The notes below the pieces were generated by a model. That model ran no database searches, was not told the origin of the DNA, and worked only from the letters and a program-made list of their open reading frames with translations. Below are positions 35,931 through 46,016 of a stretch of DNA of 64,000 nucleotides, in pieces. The position numbers and the translations under genes were made by a program. Numbering within the stretch: position 1 is the stretch's first letter; each line of letters opens with the position of its first letter. Source of the stretch: Rhizobium sp. 9140. Its GTDB lineage: Bacteria > Pseudomonadota > Alphaproteobacteria > Rhizobiales > Rhizobiaceae. The DNA is taken from the NCBI RefSeq assembly GCF_900067135.1, contig NZ_FJUR01000002.1, forward strand, positions 671,501 to 735,500, written 5' to 3'.

Positions 35931-37025
35931 TCACGTGACGCTCGCCAGATCGGAAGGCAAGGTGCAAGGCGAGCTGGGGCCGCGTTCGACAACCCAGCCG
36001 CCCGAAATCGTCAGATTGATGCGCGTGCCCGGCGCGAACTGTTCGGCCAGCGGCAAACTGACGACATTGCCGTCGATCTCGCTTGGCAGGCAATGGCTGA
36101 GCCAGGCACCATTCTGGAAGACCTGCCCGACGAGCTCCGTCTTCAGGTGTCCACCGTCGGACACGCGATGAAGGTCTGAGGCGTGAAAGCAGAGCCACCC
36201 CTCGCCAACCGGCGCACAACCCGGCAGGTCGAGCATCTCGCTGCCGAGCATGACCCGGTTCCGCGCTCCCTGCGCGCTCACCACACGCACGGGAAGCGTT
36301 TTTCCGCGGCCGATGAAACGGGCAACCATCGGCGAGGCAGGACGGCGGTAGAGATCCTCCGGCGTCCCGAGCTGTTGCAGGCATCCCTGATCCAATACGG
36401 CGACATGTGTCGCCACCGCCATAGCCTCGTCCTGATCATGCGTGACCAAAACGAAGGTTGCATCGGTCAGGCTGTGGATCCGGCGAAACTCGGCCAGCAT
36501 CGCATCCCGCAGATGCGCATCGAGATTGGCAAGCGGCTCATCGAGAAGGATAAGCTTTGGGCGCGTCGCGAGAGACCGCGCCAATGCCACACGTTGCCGC
36601 TGGCCTCCTGAAAGCTCATGCGGGCGCCTGTCGTTCAAGCCTTGCAGCCCGACGACCTCCAGGACGTCATCGATCCGCTCCCGTCGCTCCCGGGCACCGA
36701 GACCCGCAACTTTCAAACCGAATTCGACGTTGCCGCGAACGGTCATGGTCGGCCAGAGCGCATACGACTGGAACACCATGCCGATGCCCCTTTTCTCCGG
36801 AGGCACGAAGACGCGATCACCTGCCATCACCTCATCGTCGAAGAGGATCTCACCCTGATCTGGCAGTTCCAGTCCGGCGATTAACCGCAGCAGCGTCGTC
36901 TTGCCACAGCCAGAGGGGCCGAGAAGGGCCAGAAACGCCCTGTCGGGAATGGAGAATGAAACATCATCGAGCGCCCGATGGCGCCCGAAACGCTTGGTGA
37001 CGGCCTCTAAGGTCAAGCGTGGCAA
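35931..37025 (-). CDS. ABC transporter ATP-binding protein (FbpC/PotA-like)
   Basis: A 364-residue ATPase with Walker A GPSGCGKTT, Q-loop VFQSYALWPTMTV, signature LSGGQRQRVALARSLA, Walker B LILLDEPLANLDAHLR and a TOBE C-terminal domain. It is the first gene of the three-gene operon that ends at 33132; 127 bp separate it from the binding-protein gene. Confidence 0.9.
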   Translation of the reverse strand: MPRLTLEAVTKRFGRHRALDDVSFSIPDRAFLALLGPSGCGKTTLLRLIAGLELPDQGEILFDDEVMAGDRVFVPPEKRGIGMVFQSYALWPTMTVRGNVEFGLKVAGLGARERRERIDDVLEVVGLQGLNDRRPHELSGGQRQRVALARSLATRPKLILLDEPLANLDAHLRDAMLAEFRRIHSLTDATFVLVTHDQDEAMAVATHVAVLDQGCLQQLGTPEDLYRRPASPMVARFIGRGKTLPVRVVSAQGARNRVMLGSEMLDLPGCAPVGEGWLCFHASDLHRVSDGGHLKTELVGQVFQNGAWLSHCLPSEIDGNVVSLPLAEQFAPGTRINLTISGGWVVERGPSSPCTLPSDLASVT

Positions 37026-37296
37026 CGACGTCGCTCCCGTTCATGACACTGCCATGCCACCGGGAGATGACGACAGCATGACCAGCGTATCGCTCCCGTC
37101 CCACTTTTGCCGGAAAGGCCTGCCGGGCGAAGCCATGCATGCGAGCGCTGTCCGCAAGCAGATTGGCAACGGGTCTCTCCGCCGCCAAGCGGAGATGACA
37201 CCAGCTTCATGGCCGCGCTGGGCGAATGAGGGGAGACCGACCCGTTGAGGTCTTCGGTTTTGTTGACGTCAACCCGATCGGTGCTCTTTGCTCACC

Positions 37297-38037
37297 TCAT
37301 GCCTGGTCGAAGAATTCAACGACGCCGGTGTCGAGCCGATAGTATGCACCGACGACCTTGACGCGGCCATCGGACAAGGGTGTCAGCAGCAGCGGGTCGC
37401 TTTCCTCCCGCAAGGTGCGCACGACACGGCGAACATTCTGACGCACCGCATTCTCCGTCGGGTCGCCCGTCTGCCCGCGGGCTTCAAGAACGGCCGGAAT
37501 GATGGGCTCGATCATGTTGTCGATCTGCCCGGGAAAGCGAGCATTGCTTTCCACAACGGCCATTGCCGCTTTCACGGCACCGCAGCTCTCGTGTCCCATG
37601 ACGACGACGAGAGGCACGCCGAGTTCGGCAACGGCATACTCGATCGATCCCATAGCGACGGTATCGACCGTATTGCCGGCATTACGGATGATGAACAGCT
37701 CTCCCAAGCCTCGTCCGAACAGCAGTTCGGGAGGAACGCGGCTGTCGGAGCAGGAAACATAGGCGCAGAAGGGCGCCTGCCCCTTGGCGAGTTCCAGCCG
37801 ACGCGTCTCGGTCCGGTTCGGGTACACCAGTTCGTTTCGCAGGAACGCCTCGTTGCCCGCCTTCAGAAGCTCCAGTGCTTCATCCGGTGTCAACGTTGAC
37901 TTTCCATCCTTGGCGGGTGCTGGCGCCAAGGGCACGGCGGCCGTGCCAACCTCCTGAGCTTGAAGTGCAGTCGGCAGGGCCACGGCGGCGGAGGCAGCGG
38001 TCCCTGTCAGGAAAAGACGGCGTGAGACGTTACACAT
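37297..38037 (-). CDS. Beta-class carbonic anhydrase, exported
   Basis: A 246-residue protein with a twin-arginine-type signal (SRRLFLTGTAASAAVALPTALQA) followed by a beta-carbonic anhydrase domain. The zinc ligands are in SCSDSRVPPE (Cys) and MGHESCGAVKAA (His and Cys). It catalyses CO2 hydration, here outside the cytoplasm, which is less usual than the cytosolic form. The start at 38037 is preceded by GGAGAG and by the palindrome at 38055. The neighbours do not explain its role. Confidence 0.92.
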   Translation of the reverse strand: MCNVSRRLFLTGTAASAAVALPTALQAQEVGTAAVPLAPAPAKDGKSTLTPDEALELLKAGNEAFLRNELVYPNRTETRRLELAKGQAPFCAYVSCSDSRVPPELLFGRGLGELFIIRNAGNTVDTVAMGSIEYAVAELGVPLVVVMGHESCGAVKAAMAVVESNARFPGQIDNMIEPIIPAVLEARGQTGDPTENAVRQNVRRVVRTLREESDPLLLTPLSDGRVKVVGAYYRLDTGVVEFFDQA

Positions 38038-38514
38038 AAAAACACTCTCCAAAGTGACGCATCTTGCGTCAGGTTCAAGACATCGAACACGGCTGGGGAG
38101 CTTACGAATGGGCCATAAGATCGCACCGAGCACGCTCGATGCGGTCCGACATCATAAAGGCGATCGCCTTGATCAGAGGGGCCCGGTCCGCAACAGGTAT
38201 TTGGGTAAGCGAAGCTGGAATGCAAGGATTTCCCGTTAGAAAAGGAATGCCAGCCGACAGGCTCCGTTCAAGCGGTCATGGCAACACAATTCCACGTTTC
38301 GTCATTGCGACATGAGGGACCGTTGTGATGGCTCCGTACCGGCCAGCGAGCGTCTGCATATCTGTCCGCGCCTCCTCCCGGACGAGAGTTCACATAGAAT
38401 CCTTATATCTTCTGCATGTCTTCCATCTCGAATTCATACGCAGATCGGTCGCAAAGTCAGGTCGGCCTCGGCGATCCCGCCGTGCAAGGTTGCGACACGA
38501 AAAACCGGTGCGAC
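38038..38514. other. 477-bp divergent spacer between carbonic anhydrase and kdp operon
   Basis: No gene is supported. Apart from the 38055 palindrome I see no riboswitch or obvious repeat. An AT-rich stretch at about 38395-38445 may contain the kdp promoter, but a KdpE box of the enterobacterial T-rich type was not found. Confidence 0.5.
38055..38071. promoter_or_regulatory. Palindrome upstream of the carbonic anhydrase
   Basis: TGACGCA (38055-38061) and TGCGTCA (38065-38071) form a perfect 7-bp inverted repeat with a 3-base spacer, 18 bases upstream of the start codon on the minus strand. It is probably an operator that blocks RNA polymerase. Confidence 0.5.
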
Positions 38515-38604
38515 ATGACATTCGACTATATCCTCAGCGGCGGCGTGACCGTCTTCGTCACGGCCTACCTTGCCTACGCGCTCTGGCGACCGGAGCGCTT
38601 CTAG
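38515..38604 (+). CDS. kdpF: Potassium-transporting ATPase small subunit KdpF
   Basis: A 29-residue single-span peptide beginning MTFDYILSGGVTVFVTAYLA and ending in ALWRPERF, fitting the KdpF consensus YLxYALxxPExF. It should stabilise the KdpABC complex in the membrane. It is the first gene of the operon, followed after 201 bp by kdpB. No strong Shine-Dalgarno is visible. Confidence 0.88.
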   Translation: MTFDYILSGGVTVFVTAYLAYALWRPERF

Positions 38605-38805
38605 AGCCCCGTGGAGCCCCTGCTTCGCTTTTTAAACGATGCGGTTTTTCCACGTATCGACCCTCGCGCGTCTTGCCGCGGATCGAACGTCGTCTTCGGC
38701 ATGGTTCTCCTTTGGGCGCCGTCGTCGCGCTGGCGGAAGCGGCCTCCCTCTTTTCCACGTCCCATTGATCCGACCTTCCCACTCAACCATCACTCGGGGT
38801 CTCTC

Positions 38806-40875
38806 ATGAGCAAACCCACATCCGCGAGCATTCTCGATGCCCGCATCCTCGTGCCGGCCATTGGCGGCGCGTTTCGGAAACTCGACCCGCGAACCTTGGC
38901 CAAGAACCCGGTCATGTTCGTGGTTGCCGTCGTTTCCCTGCTGACCACCGTCCTCTTTTTCAAAGACCTTGCGACAGGCGCCGAAGGGCTGGGCTTCTCG
39001 TTCCAGATCATTCTGTGGCTCTGGTTCACCGTCCTTTTTGCCAATTTTGCAGAGGCCGTGGCCGAGGGTCGCGGCAAGGCCCAAGCCGAATCTCTGCGCC
39101 GCACGCGTTCCGAAACCCAGGCAAAACTGCTGGTCTCTGCCGACAGCCGCGCGTGGAAGGATGTCCCCGGCGCGTCGCTCAAGGTCAACGACATCGTGCT
39201 GGTGGAGGCAGGCGACATCATCCCGTCCGATGGTGAAATCGTCGAGGGCATCGCCTCCGTCAATGAAGCGGCGATCACCGGCGAATCCGCCCCCGTCATC
39301 CGCGAGTCCGGTGGCGACCGTTCGGCCGTCACGGGCGGCACGCAGGTTCTGTCCGACTGGATCAAGGTGCGCATCACCGCCGCTGCCGGCTCCACCTTCA
39401 TCGACCGCATGATCGCGCTGGTCGAGGGCGCGGAACGCCAGAAGACGCCGAACGAGATCGCCCTCAACATCCTGCTGGCCGCGATGACGCTCATCTTCGT
39501 GATGGCGACGGCGACCATTCCGGCGTTTGCCAGCTATGCCGGCGGCTCCATTCCCATCGTCGTGCTGGTGGCGCTGTTCGTCACGCTCATCCCCACCACC
39601 ATCGGCGCGCTTCTCTCCGCCATCGGCATTGCGGGCATGGACCGTCTGGTGCGCTTCAACGTGCTGGCCATGTCCGGCCGTGCGGTGGAGGCGGCCGGCG
39701 ACATCGATACGCTGCTGCTCGACAAGACGGGAACGATCACGCTCGGCAACCGTCAGGCAACCGAGTTCCACCCCGTCAAAGGCGTGACGCAACAGGATCT
39801 CGCCGATGCGTCGCAGCTCGCGTCGCTGGCCGACGAAACGCCCGAGGGCCGGTCCGTCGTCGTGCTGGCGAAGGAAAAATACGGGATTCGCGCGCGCGAC
39901 ATGAAGGACCTCAACGCGACGTTCGTCCCCTTCACCGCGCAGAGCCGGATGTCCGGCGTCGACCTTGAAGGGACCTCGATCCGCAAGGGCGCGGTGGATT
40001 CCGTGCTCGCATATCTGCAACGGCATGCCGTGTCCGGTGGCAGCGCGTCAATGGACGCCGTTGCGCGGGAAGGTCAGGCAATCGCGGATTCCATCTCGAA
40101 AGCGGGCGGTACGCCGCTTGCCGTCGCGCGCGACGGGAAACTGCTTGGCATCATCCACCTGAAAGACATCGTGAAAGGCGGCATCCGCGAGCGGTTCGCG
40201 GAGCTTCGCCGCATGGGCATCCGCACCGTCATGATCACCGGCGACAACCCGATGACGGCCGCGGCCATCGCTGCGGAAGCCGGCGTCGACGACTTCCTGG
40301 CGCAGGCAACGCCGGAGAACAAGCTGCAGCTGATCCGCGACGAGCAGGCGAAGGGCAAGCTGGTCGCCATGTGCGGCGACGGAACCAATGATGCGCCGGC
40401 GCTGGCGCAGGCGGATGTCGGCGTCGCCATGAACACCGGCACGGTCGCCGCGCGCGAAGCGGGCAACATGGTGGATCTCGACAGCGACCCGACCAAGCTT
40501 ATCGAGATCGTGGAAATCGGCAAGCAATTGCTCATGACGCGGGGATCGCTGACCACCTTCTCGATCGCAAACGACGTGGCCAAGTATTTCGCGATCATCC
40601 CGGCGATGTTCGTCGCGCTCTACCCCCAGCTGGATGCCCTGAACGTCATGGGCCTTGCCACCCCGCAGAGCGCGATCCTGTCGGCGATCATCTTCAATGC
40701 CCTGATCATCATCGCGCTGATCCCGCTGGCACTGAAAGGCGTCGCCTACAAAGCGATCGGTGCCGGGCCGCTGCTGCGCCGGAACCTGCTGATCTACGGC
40801 CTCGGCGGCCTCGTTGTGCCGTTCGTCGGCATCAAGCTCATCGACATGATCGTGTCGGCCCTCAACCTCGCATGA
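38806..40875 (+). CDS. kdpB: Potassium-transporting P-type ATPase KdpB
   Basis: A 689-residue P-type ATPase (usual length about 682). The phosphorylation motif is DKTGTIT with D306, matching D307 of E. coli; [15 protein letters not shown] and the P-domain GDNPMTA are all intact. It drives K+ uptake through KdpA. It precedes kdpA here, whereas the usual order is FABC. The start at 38806 ([15 protein letters not shown]) agrees with family length; upstream in-frame codons are not homologous. Confidence 0.96.
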   Translation: MSKPTSASILDARILVPAIGGAFRKLDPRTLAKNPVMFVVAVVSLLTTVLFFKDLATGAEGLGFSFQIILWLWFTVLFANFAEAVAEGRGKAQAESLRRTRSETQAKLLVSADSRAWKDVPGASLKVNDIVLVEAGDIIPSDGEIVEGIASVNEAAITGESAPVIRESGGDRSAVTGGTQVLSDWIKVRITAAAGSTFIDRMIALVEGAERQKTPNEIALNILLAAMTLIFVMATATIPAFASYAGGSIPIVVLVALFVTLIPTTIGALLSAIGIAGMDRLVRFNVLAMSGRAVEAAGDIDTLLLDKTGTITLGNRQATEFHPVKGVTQQDLADASQLASLADETPEGRSVVVLAKEKYGIRARDMKDLNATFVPFTAQSRMSGVDLEGTSIRKGAVDSVLAYLQRHAVSGGSASMDAVAREGQAIADSISKAGGTPLAVARDGKLLGIIHLKDIVKGGIRERFAELRRMGIRTVMITGDNPMTAAAIAAEAGVDDFLAQATPENKLQLIRDEQAKGKLVAMCGDGTNDAPALAQADVGVAMNTGTVAAREAGNMVDLDSDPTKLIEIVEIGKQLLMTRGSLTTFSIANDVAKYFAIIPAMFVALYPQLDALNVMGLATPQSAILSAIIFNALIIIALIPLALKGVAYKAIGAGPLLRRNLLIYGLGGLVVPFVGIKLIDMIVSALNLA

Positions 40876-40887
40876 CCGGAGCAGACC

Positions 40888-40968
40888 ATGACCATCCTCA
40901 CCTTCATCCTCGGCATGATCCTTTTCGGACTTCTCTTCGCCTTGGCATCCGCCCTCGACAAAGCCTGA
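40888..40968 (+). CDS. 26-residue membrane peptide in the kdp operon
   Basis: The small frame starting MTILTFILGMILFGLLFALA and ending SALDKA is one hydrophobic span. It lies 12 bp after kdpB and 40 bp before kdpA with a GGAGCAG site upstream, so it is likely translated. It is the size of KdpF but lacks its PExF tail, and it may be a second KdpF-like subunit. It is too short for a firm homology claim. Confidence 0.6.
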   Translation: MTILTFILGMILFGLLFALASALDKA

Positions 40969-41008
40969 TCGCTGACATGATCACGGGCCTGATGCTGGAG
41001 ACATCACG

Positions 41009-42685
41009 ATGATACAAGCAATCCTCTTCGTAATCATGATCATCGGGGGCACCGCGCTGCTCTCGTGGCCGCTCGGCCGCTACATCACCTGGGCGATGGA
41101 CCCGGGTGCCGGCCAGGGGAAACCAAACCTCTTCACCTCGACATTCCAGGCGATCGGCGGATCGGCAACGCGGCAGACGCAGGACTGGAAGCGCTACGTC
41201 TTCTCCCTGCTCGGCTTCAACGTCGTCATGTTCGTCGCCTGCTTCGCGCTTCTGGCACTTCAGCAATACCTGCCGCTCAACCCCGACGGCAAAGGCGCGC
41301 TTGAGGGCACGCTGATCTTCAACACGACAAGTTCCTTCGTCGCCAATACCAACCTTCAGCACTATTCGGGCGAAGTCGCGATGAGCTACCTGTCGCAGCT
41401 GGCGGCGCTGATGTGGCTTCAGTTCGTCTCAGCAGCCGTCGGCCTTGCAGCGCTCGCAGCGCTGGCCCGCGGGCTTGCCGGACGCAAGCTCGGCAATTTT
41501 TTCGTCGATGTCCAGAGCGCGATGTTTCTCGTGCTCCTGCCGCTCGCTCTGGTCGTTGCCATCTTGCTCCTCTTCACGGGCGTGCCCATGACGTTCCAGG
41601 GCTCGGCGGTCGCGACCACGCTGGAGGGCGTGCAGCAGACGATCGCGCGCGGGCCTGTCGCCGCTTTCGTCGCGATCAAGCAGCTCGGCACCAATGGCGG
41701 CGGCTTCTTCGGGCCGAACAGCACGCATCCGCTTGAGAACCCGACCTTCTGGTCGAATGTTCTGCAGACCATCTCGATCATCATCATTCCCATGGGCTGC
41801 GTCTGGATGTTCGGCCGCATCATCGGGCGGATGAAACATGCCGCCGTGCTCTTCACGGTGATGCTCGTCCTCATGGGAGCCCGCGTCACCGGAGCGATCG
41901 GCTTTGAAGCCGCGCCGACCCGCGCCTTCGCATCTCTGCCGATCACGCAGGACGTCGGCAATCTCGAAGGCAAGGAGTTGCGGTTCGGTGCAGCGGCGGG
42001 GCCTGTCTGGTCGGTCGTCACCACCTCCACCAGCAACGGCTCCGTCGATGCCATGCATGACAGCCTCAACCCGCTGACAGGCCTGATGCCGATGATCGGC
42101 ATGTGGCTGAACGAGGATTTCGGCGGCGTCGGCGTCGGCATGATCAACATGTTTCTCTACATCGTCGTCGCCGTCTTCATCGCGGGCATGATGATTGGCC
42201 GCACGCCGGAATTTCTTGGCTGGCGCATCGAGGCGAAGGAAGTGAAGTTCGCCATGATGGGCCTTCTCAGCCACGGCTTCTTCATTCTCGTGGGCACGGC
42301 GATCTTTGCGGTGACGCCATGGGGTGCGGCGACGCTCAACAATATCGGCCCGCACGGCTTCAGCGAAATCCTCTACGAGTTCTCCTCGGCCGCCGCCAAT
42401 AACGGCTCCGGCTTCGAGGGGCTGGGCGACAACACGGCCGCCTGGAACATCGCCACCGGTATCGTCATGCTGCTTGCGCGCTTCATCCCGATCATCCTGC
42501 CGCTCGCCATCGTCGGTTCGCTCTCCACCAAGCGTCGCGCAACCGAGTCCAGCGGAACGCTGTCGGTCGAAAACGGCACCTTCGCCGGCATGCTGACCGT
42601 CACCGTCGTTATCGTCGGCGCGCTGACGTTCTTCCCCGCCGCCACACTCGGCCCGATCGCCGAACACGTCATGTTCATGAAGTGA
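41009..42685 (+). CDS. kdpA: Potassium-transporting ATPase channel subunit KdpA
   Basis: A 558-residue membrane protein (E. coli 557), with about ten spans. The four selectivity-filter loops of the potassium-channel-like family are recognisable, for example NTTSSFVANTNLQHYSG, GTNGGGFFGPNSTHPLENP and NNGSGFEGLGDN. It binds and conducts K+. It is encoded after kdpB; its stop codon overlaps a possible GTG start of kdpC. Confidence 0.96.
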   Translation: MIQAILFVIMIIGGTALLSWPLGRYITWAMDPGAGQGKPNLFTSTFQAIGGSATRQTQDWKRYVFSLLGFNVVMFVACFALLALQQYLPLNPDGKGALEGTLIFNTTSSFVANTNLQHYSGEVAMSYLSQLAALMWLQFVSAAVGLAALAALARGLAGRKLGNFFVDVQSAMFLVLLPLALVVAILLLFTGVPMTFQGSAVATTLEGVQQTIARGPVAAFVAIKQLGTNGGGFFGPNSTHPLENPTFWSNVLQTISIIIIPMGCVWMFGRIIGRMKHAAVLFTVMLVLMGARVTGAIGFEAAPTRAFASLPITQDVGNLEGKELRFGAAAGPVWSVVTTSTSNGSVDAMHDSLNPLTGLMPMIGMWLNEDFGGVGVGMINMFLYIVVAVFIAGMMIGRTPEFLGWRIEAKEVKFAMMGLLSHGFFILVGTAIFAVTPWGAATLNNIGPHGFSEILYEFSSAAANNGSGFEGLGDNTAAWNIATGIVMLLARFIPIILPLAIVGSLSTKRRATESSGTLSVENGTFAGMLTVTVVIVGALTFFPAATLGPIAEHVMFMK

Positions 42686-42696
42686 GAACCGTCATC

Positions 42697-43257
42697 ATGG
42701 AAACCCTTCTCTCCAGTCTCCGCATCGCCGTTGCGACGATGGTCATCTGCGTCGGAGGCTATACCGGCGTCGTCTGGGCCGTCGGTCAGGCGGCCGCTCC
42801 CGACCTCGCCGACGGCTCGCTGATCACGGCGCCCGACGGCAAGGTCATCGGCAGCCGGCAGGTTGCGCAGGCCTTCACCCGGCCGCAGTATTTCTGGCCG
42901 CGTCCGTCTGCCGTGAGTTACAATGCGGCTGGCGCCGGTGGCTCGAACAAGTCGCCGACAAGCACAGACCTGACAGACCGCGCGAAGGAAACAGCCGCCG
43001 CCTATGGAGCGACGCCTGAGAACCTCCTCCCTGCAGAACTGGCCGCCGCTTCGGGTGCGGGTCTCGACCCTCATATCACCGAGCGCGCCGCCCGCTATCA
43101 GGCCGAGCGTATCGCGCGGGCGCGCAACGTGTCGCTCGACAGAGTCAACCAGCTCATCGATCGCAGCGCGTTCTCACCGGGCGGCGTGCTCACGCCGGAC
43201 AGGCTGGTGAACGTGCTGGAGATGAACCTTGCGCTGGACAACGCCGCAGCGCCCTGA
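42697..43257 (+). CDS. kdpC: Potassium-transporting ATPase subunit KdpC
   Basis: A 186-residue protein with one N-terminal membrane segment (SLRIAVATMVICVGGYTGVVW) and the periplasmic KdpC domain: FTRPQYFWPRPSA, GGSNKSPTS and LVNVLEMNLAL. The family length is about 190. Either the ATG at 42697 or the GTG at 42682, which overlaps the kdpA stop, could be the start; the ATG is used. Confidence 0.95.
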   Translation: METLLSSLRIAVATMVICVGGYTGVVWAVGQAAAPDLADGSLITAPDGKVIGSRQVAQAFTRPQYFWPRPSAVSYNAAGAGGSNKSPTSTDLTDRAKETAAAYGATPENLLPAELAAASGAGLDPHITERAARYQAERIARARNVSLDRVNQLIDRSAFSPGGVLTPDRLVNVLEMNLALDNAAAP

Positions 43258-43273
43258 GACTGAGAGACAGCCC

Positions 43274-43295
43274 GCAGCCCCTGACCGGGGGCTGC
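43274..43295. terminator. Hairpin between kdpC and kdpD
   Basis: GCAGCCCC (43274-43281) and GGGGCTGC (43288-43295) form a perfect 8-bp stem with a 6-base loop. No T-tract follows. It may partially terminate transcription so that KdpD/KdpE are made at lower levels than the transporter. Confidence 0.5.
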
Positions 43296-43316
43296 CGGGA
43301 AACCACGGAGCGGACG

Positions 43317-46016
43317 ATGGCCAACGACAAGCACGGCAGACAGGAACGGCGACCGTCCCCGGAGGCGCTCCTTGCTCGGGCCGAGCGGGAAGACCGCGGC
43401 AAGCTGAAGATCTTCCTTGGCGCGGCACCCGGCGTCGGCAAGACCTACGAGATGCTGATATCGGCCCGCGCCCGACACGCCGACGGGACCGATGTCGTCA
43501 TCGGCGTCGTGGAAACGCATGGGCGCAAGGAGACGGAAGCGCTGGTCCACGGGCTGGAGACCGTCGCGCGGACGTCCATCGACTACAAAGGACAGGTGCT
43601 GGACGAGATGGACATCGATGCCATCCTCGAACGGCGTCCGGCCCTCGCGCTGGTTGACGAGCTGGCGCACACCAACGCTCCCGGAAGCCGCCATCCGAAG
43701 CGATATCTCGACGTGCTGGAGTTGCTGGCGAATGGCATCGACGTCTATACCACGCTCAACATCCAGCACGTCGAGAGCCTCAACGACATCGTCGCGCAGA
43801 TCACCCGTATCCGGGTGCGCGAGACCGTCCCCGACAGCATCATCGATCGCGCCGATGACATCGAGATCATCGACATCACGCCGCAGGATCTCATCAAGCG
43901 GATGCAGGACGGCAAGGTTTACGTTCCCAAAACCGCGCGGCGCGCCATCGAGAACTACTTCTCGCCGGGAAACCTGACCGCCCTGCGCGAGCTCGCCCTC
44001 AGACGCACGGCGCAGCGGGTGGACGACCAGCTTCTCAACCACATGCAGGCCCATGCGATCTCCGGCCCCTGGGCCGCGGGCGAACGCATTCTCGTCTGCC
44101 TCGATCACGGACGCAACGGGGCAACGCTGGTTCGCTATGCCCGGCGGCAGGCTGACAGGCTGCGGGCGCCCTGGACGGTCATCCACATGGAAACCGCCCG
44201 CTCGGCCTATCTGGCCGACGCGGACAAGGACCGTCTGGCGGCCTGCATGCGGCTGGCCGAGCAACTGGGGGCGGAAACCGTGACGCTTCCCGCTTCGAAC
44301 GTCTCCCGCGAGCTCATCGCCTATGCCGGCGCCAACAACGTCAACCACCTCATCGTCGGCACGTCCGACAGGCCGCGCTGGCGGGAATGGTTCGAGGGAT
44401 CGATCACCCACGATCTGATCCGCAACGCGGGCGCCATCAGCGTGCACGTCATGTCGGGCAGCGGCGAAGAGGTTGCACCGAGAGGCGTGCGCACGGCGAA
44501 GGCTGCAAACAGGATAAAGCCGAAAGACTACCTGTTCAGTCTGGCCTTCGTCTCCATGGCCGTGGTGATCGGCATCCTGCTCGACCAGACGCTCAACGTG
44601 CAGAATCTGGCGCTTGTGTTCCTGATGGGCGTTCTTGCCTCCGCCGTCAGGGGCGGGCTCGGCCCCGGCCTCTTCGCGTCTTTCCTGGGTGCGACCGCCT
44701 TCAACTTCTTCTTTCTCGAACCACGCTATACGCTGACGATCCGCGATCCCGAAAGCGTCGTCGCTTTGCTCTTCTTTCTCGGGACCGCGCTCGTGGCGAG
44801 CAATCTGGCAGCCGCCGTTCAAAGGCAGGCGACGGCGGCGCGACAGCGCGCGCGCACCACGGAGGACCTTTACCTGTTCTCGCGGAAACTCGCCGGTACC
44901 GGCACGCTCGACGACGTCCTCTGGGCGACGGCCTTCCAGATCGCCTCGATGCTGAAGGTCCGCGTCGTCATCCTGCTGCCCGAGGACGGCACGATCGCCG
45001 TCAGAGCCGGTTATCCGCCTGACGATACGCTCGTGGATGCCGACATCGCGGCCGCGCGATGGGCCTGGGAGCACGATCGGCCAGCAGGCCGCGCGGCCGA
45101 TACGCTCCCCGGCGCCAAAAGGCTTTATCTGCCCCTTAGGACGGGCCGCGGTGCCATCGGCGTGGTCGGCCTCGACAACGACAGACAGGGGCCGCTCCTC
45201 AATTCCGATCAGCAGCGTCTGTTCGATGCGCTTGCCGACCAGGCAGCGCTCGCCATCGAGCGTATCCAGCTCGTGGCGGACATCGACAGGGCACGGCTCG
45301 CCGCCGAAACAGACCGTTTGAGAACGGCGCTTCTGACCTCCATTTCGCATGATCTGAAGACGCCGCTGGCCGCCATTCTCGGATCGGCCGGGACGATCAA
45401 GGACTTCGGTGCCGGTCTGTCGGAAGACGCCAAGGACGACCTGTTGACGACGGTGATCGAGGAGTCGGAGCGGCTAAACCGTTTCATCGCGAACCTGCTC
45501 GACATGACCCGCATCGGGTCCGGCGCGCTGACACTGAATACCGCGCCGCACTTCGTCGGCGACATCGTCGGCTCGGCTCTTGCGCGCGCAACAAAGATCA
45601 CGGCGGACCACCGTGTGGAGACGGCGATCCCCGACGATCTTCCCATGGTCAAGGTCGACCCGGTTCTGCTGGAACAGGTTCTCTTCAACCTGATCGACAA
45701 CGCCGCCAGATACGCGCCGGACGGCACGACGATACGGATAGAGGCGGATGGCGACGCCGGCCTCGTGCGCCTTCGCGTCACCGACGAGGGGCCGGGCGTA
45801 CCGCCGGGCGATCTGGAGCGGATTTTCGACAGCTTCTACCGTGTCAGCAAGACTGACCATGTCACAGCCGGCACAGGCCTCGGCCTGTCGATCTGCCGGG
45901 GGTTCATCGAGGCGATGGGCGGCAGCATCACGGCCGAGAACAGACTGGACGACGCGGGTGCCCTGTTCCAGATCTCACTGCCGAAAGCGCCTGCATCGAA
46001 GGGAACGACAGCATGA
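43317..46016 (+). CDS. kdpD: Sensor histidine kinase KdpD
   Basis: An 899-residue kinase (E. coli 894). The N-terminal KdpD domain has a Walker A-like FLGAAPGVGKT near residue 34 and DELAHTNAPGS, followed by a USP-like domain (about 255-370), four membrane segments (about 405-500), a GAF domain, and a histidine kinase core with H678 in ISHDLKTPL and GTGLGLSICRG. It senses low K+/turgor and phosphorylates KdpE. It overlaps kdpE by 4 bp and follows kdpC by 59 bp. Confidence 0.96.
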   Translation: MANDKHGRQERRPSPEALLARAEREDRGKLKIFLGAAPGVGKTYEMLISARARHADGTDVVIGVVETHGRKETEALVHGLETVARTSIDYKGQVLDEMDIDAILERRPALALVDELAHTNAPGSRHPKRYLDVLELLANGIDVYTTLNIQHVESLNDIVAQITRIRVRETVPDSIIDRADDIEIIDITPQDLIKRMQDGKVYVPKTARRAIENYFSPGNLTALRELALRRTAQRVDDQLLNHMQAHAISGPWAAGERILVCLDHGRNGATLVRYARRQADRLRAPWTVIHMETARSAYLADADKDRLAACMRLAEQLGAETVTLPASNVSRELIAYAGANNVNHLIVGTSDRPRWREWFEGSITHDLIRNAGAISVHVMSGSGEEVAPRGVRTAKAANRIKPKDYLFSLAFVSMAVVIGILLDQTLNVQNLALVFLMGVLASAVRGGLGPGLFASFLGATAFNFFFLEPRYTLTIRDPESVVALLFFLGTALVASNLAAAVQRQATAARQRARTTEDLYLFSRKLAGTGTLDDVLWATAFQIASMLKVRVVILLPEDGTIAVRAGYPPDDTLVDADIAAARWAWEHDRPAGRAADTLPGAKRLYLPLRTGRGAIGVVGLDNDRQGPLLNSDQQRLFDALADQAALAIERIQLVADIDRARLAAETDRLRTALLTSISHDLKTPLAAILGSAGTIKDFGAGLSEDAKDDLLTTVIEESERLNRFIANLLDMTRIGSGALTLNTAPHFVGDIVGSALARATKITADHRVETAIPDDLPMVKVDPVLLEQVLFNLIDNAARYAPDGTTIRIEADGDAGLVRLRVTDEGPGVPPGDLERIFDSFYRVSKTDHVTAGTGLGLSICRGFIEAMGGSITAENRLDDAGALFQISLPKAPASKGTTA

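Noticed and set aside
38038..38514. KdpE box upstream of kdpF
   Set aside because: No T-rich direct repeats of the enterobacterial type could be found, so no site is claimed.
38632..40026. 464-codon minus-strand frame opposite kdpB
   Set aside because: It is the reverse of a conserved P-type ATPase and has an Arg/His/Gly-rich composition with no recognisable domain.
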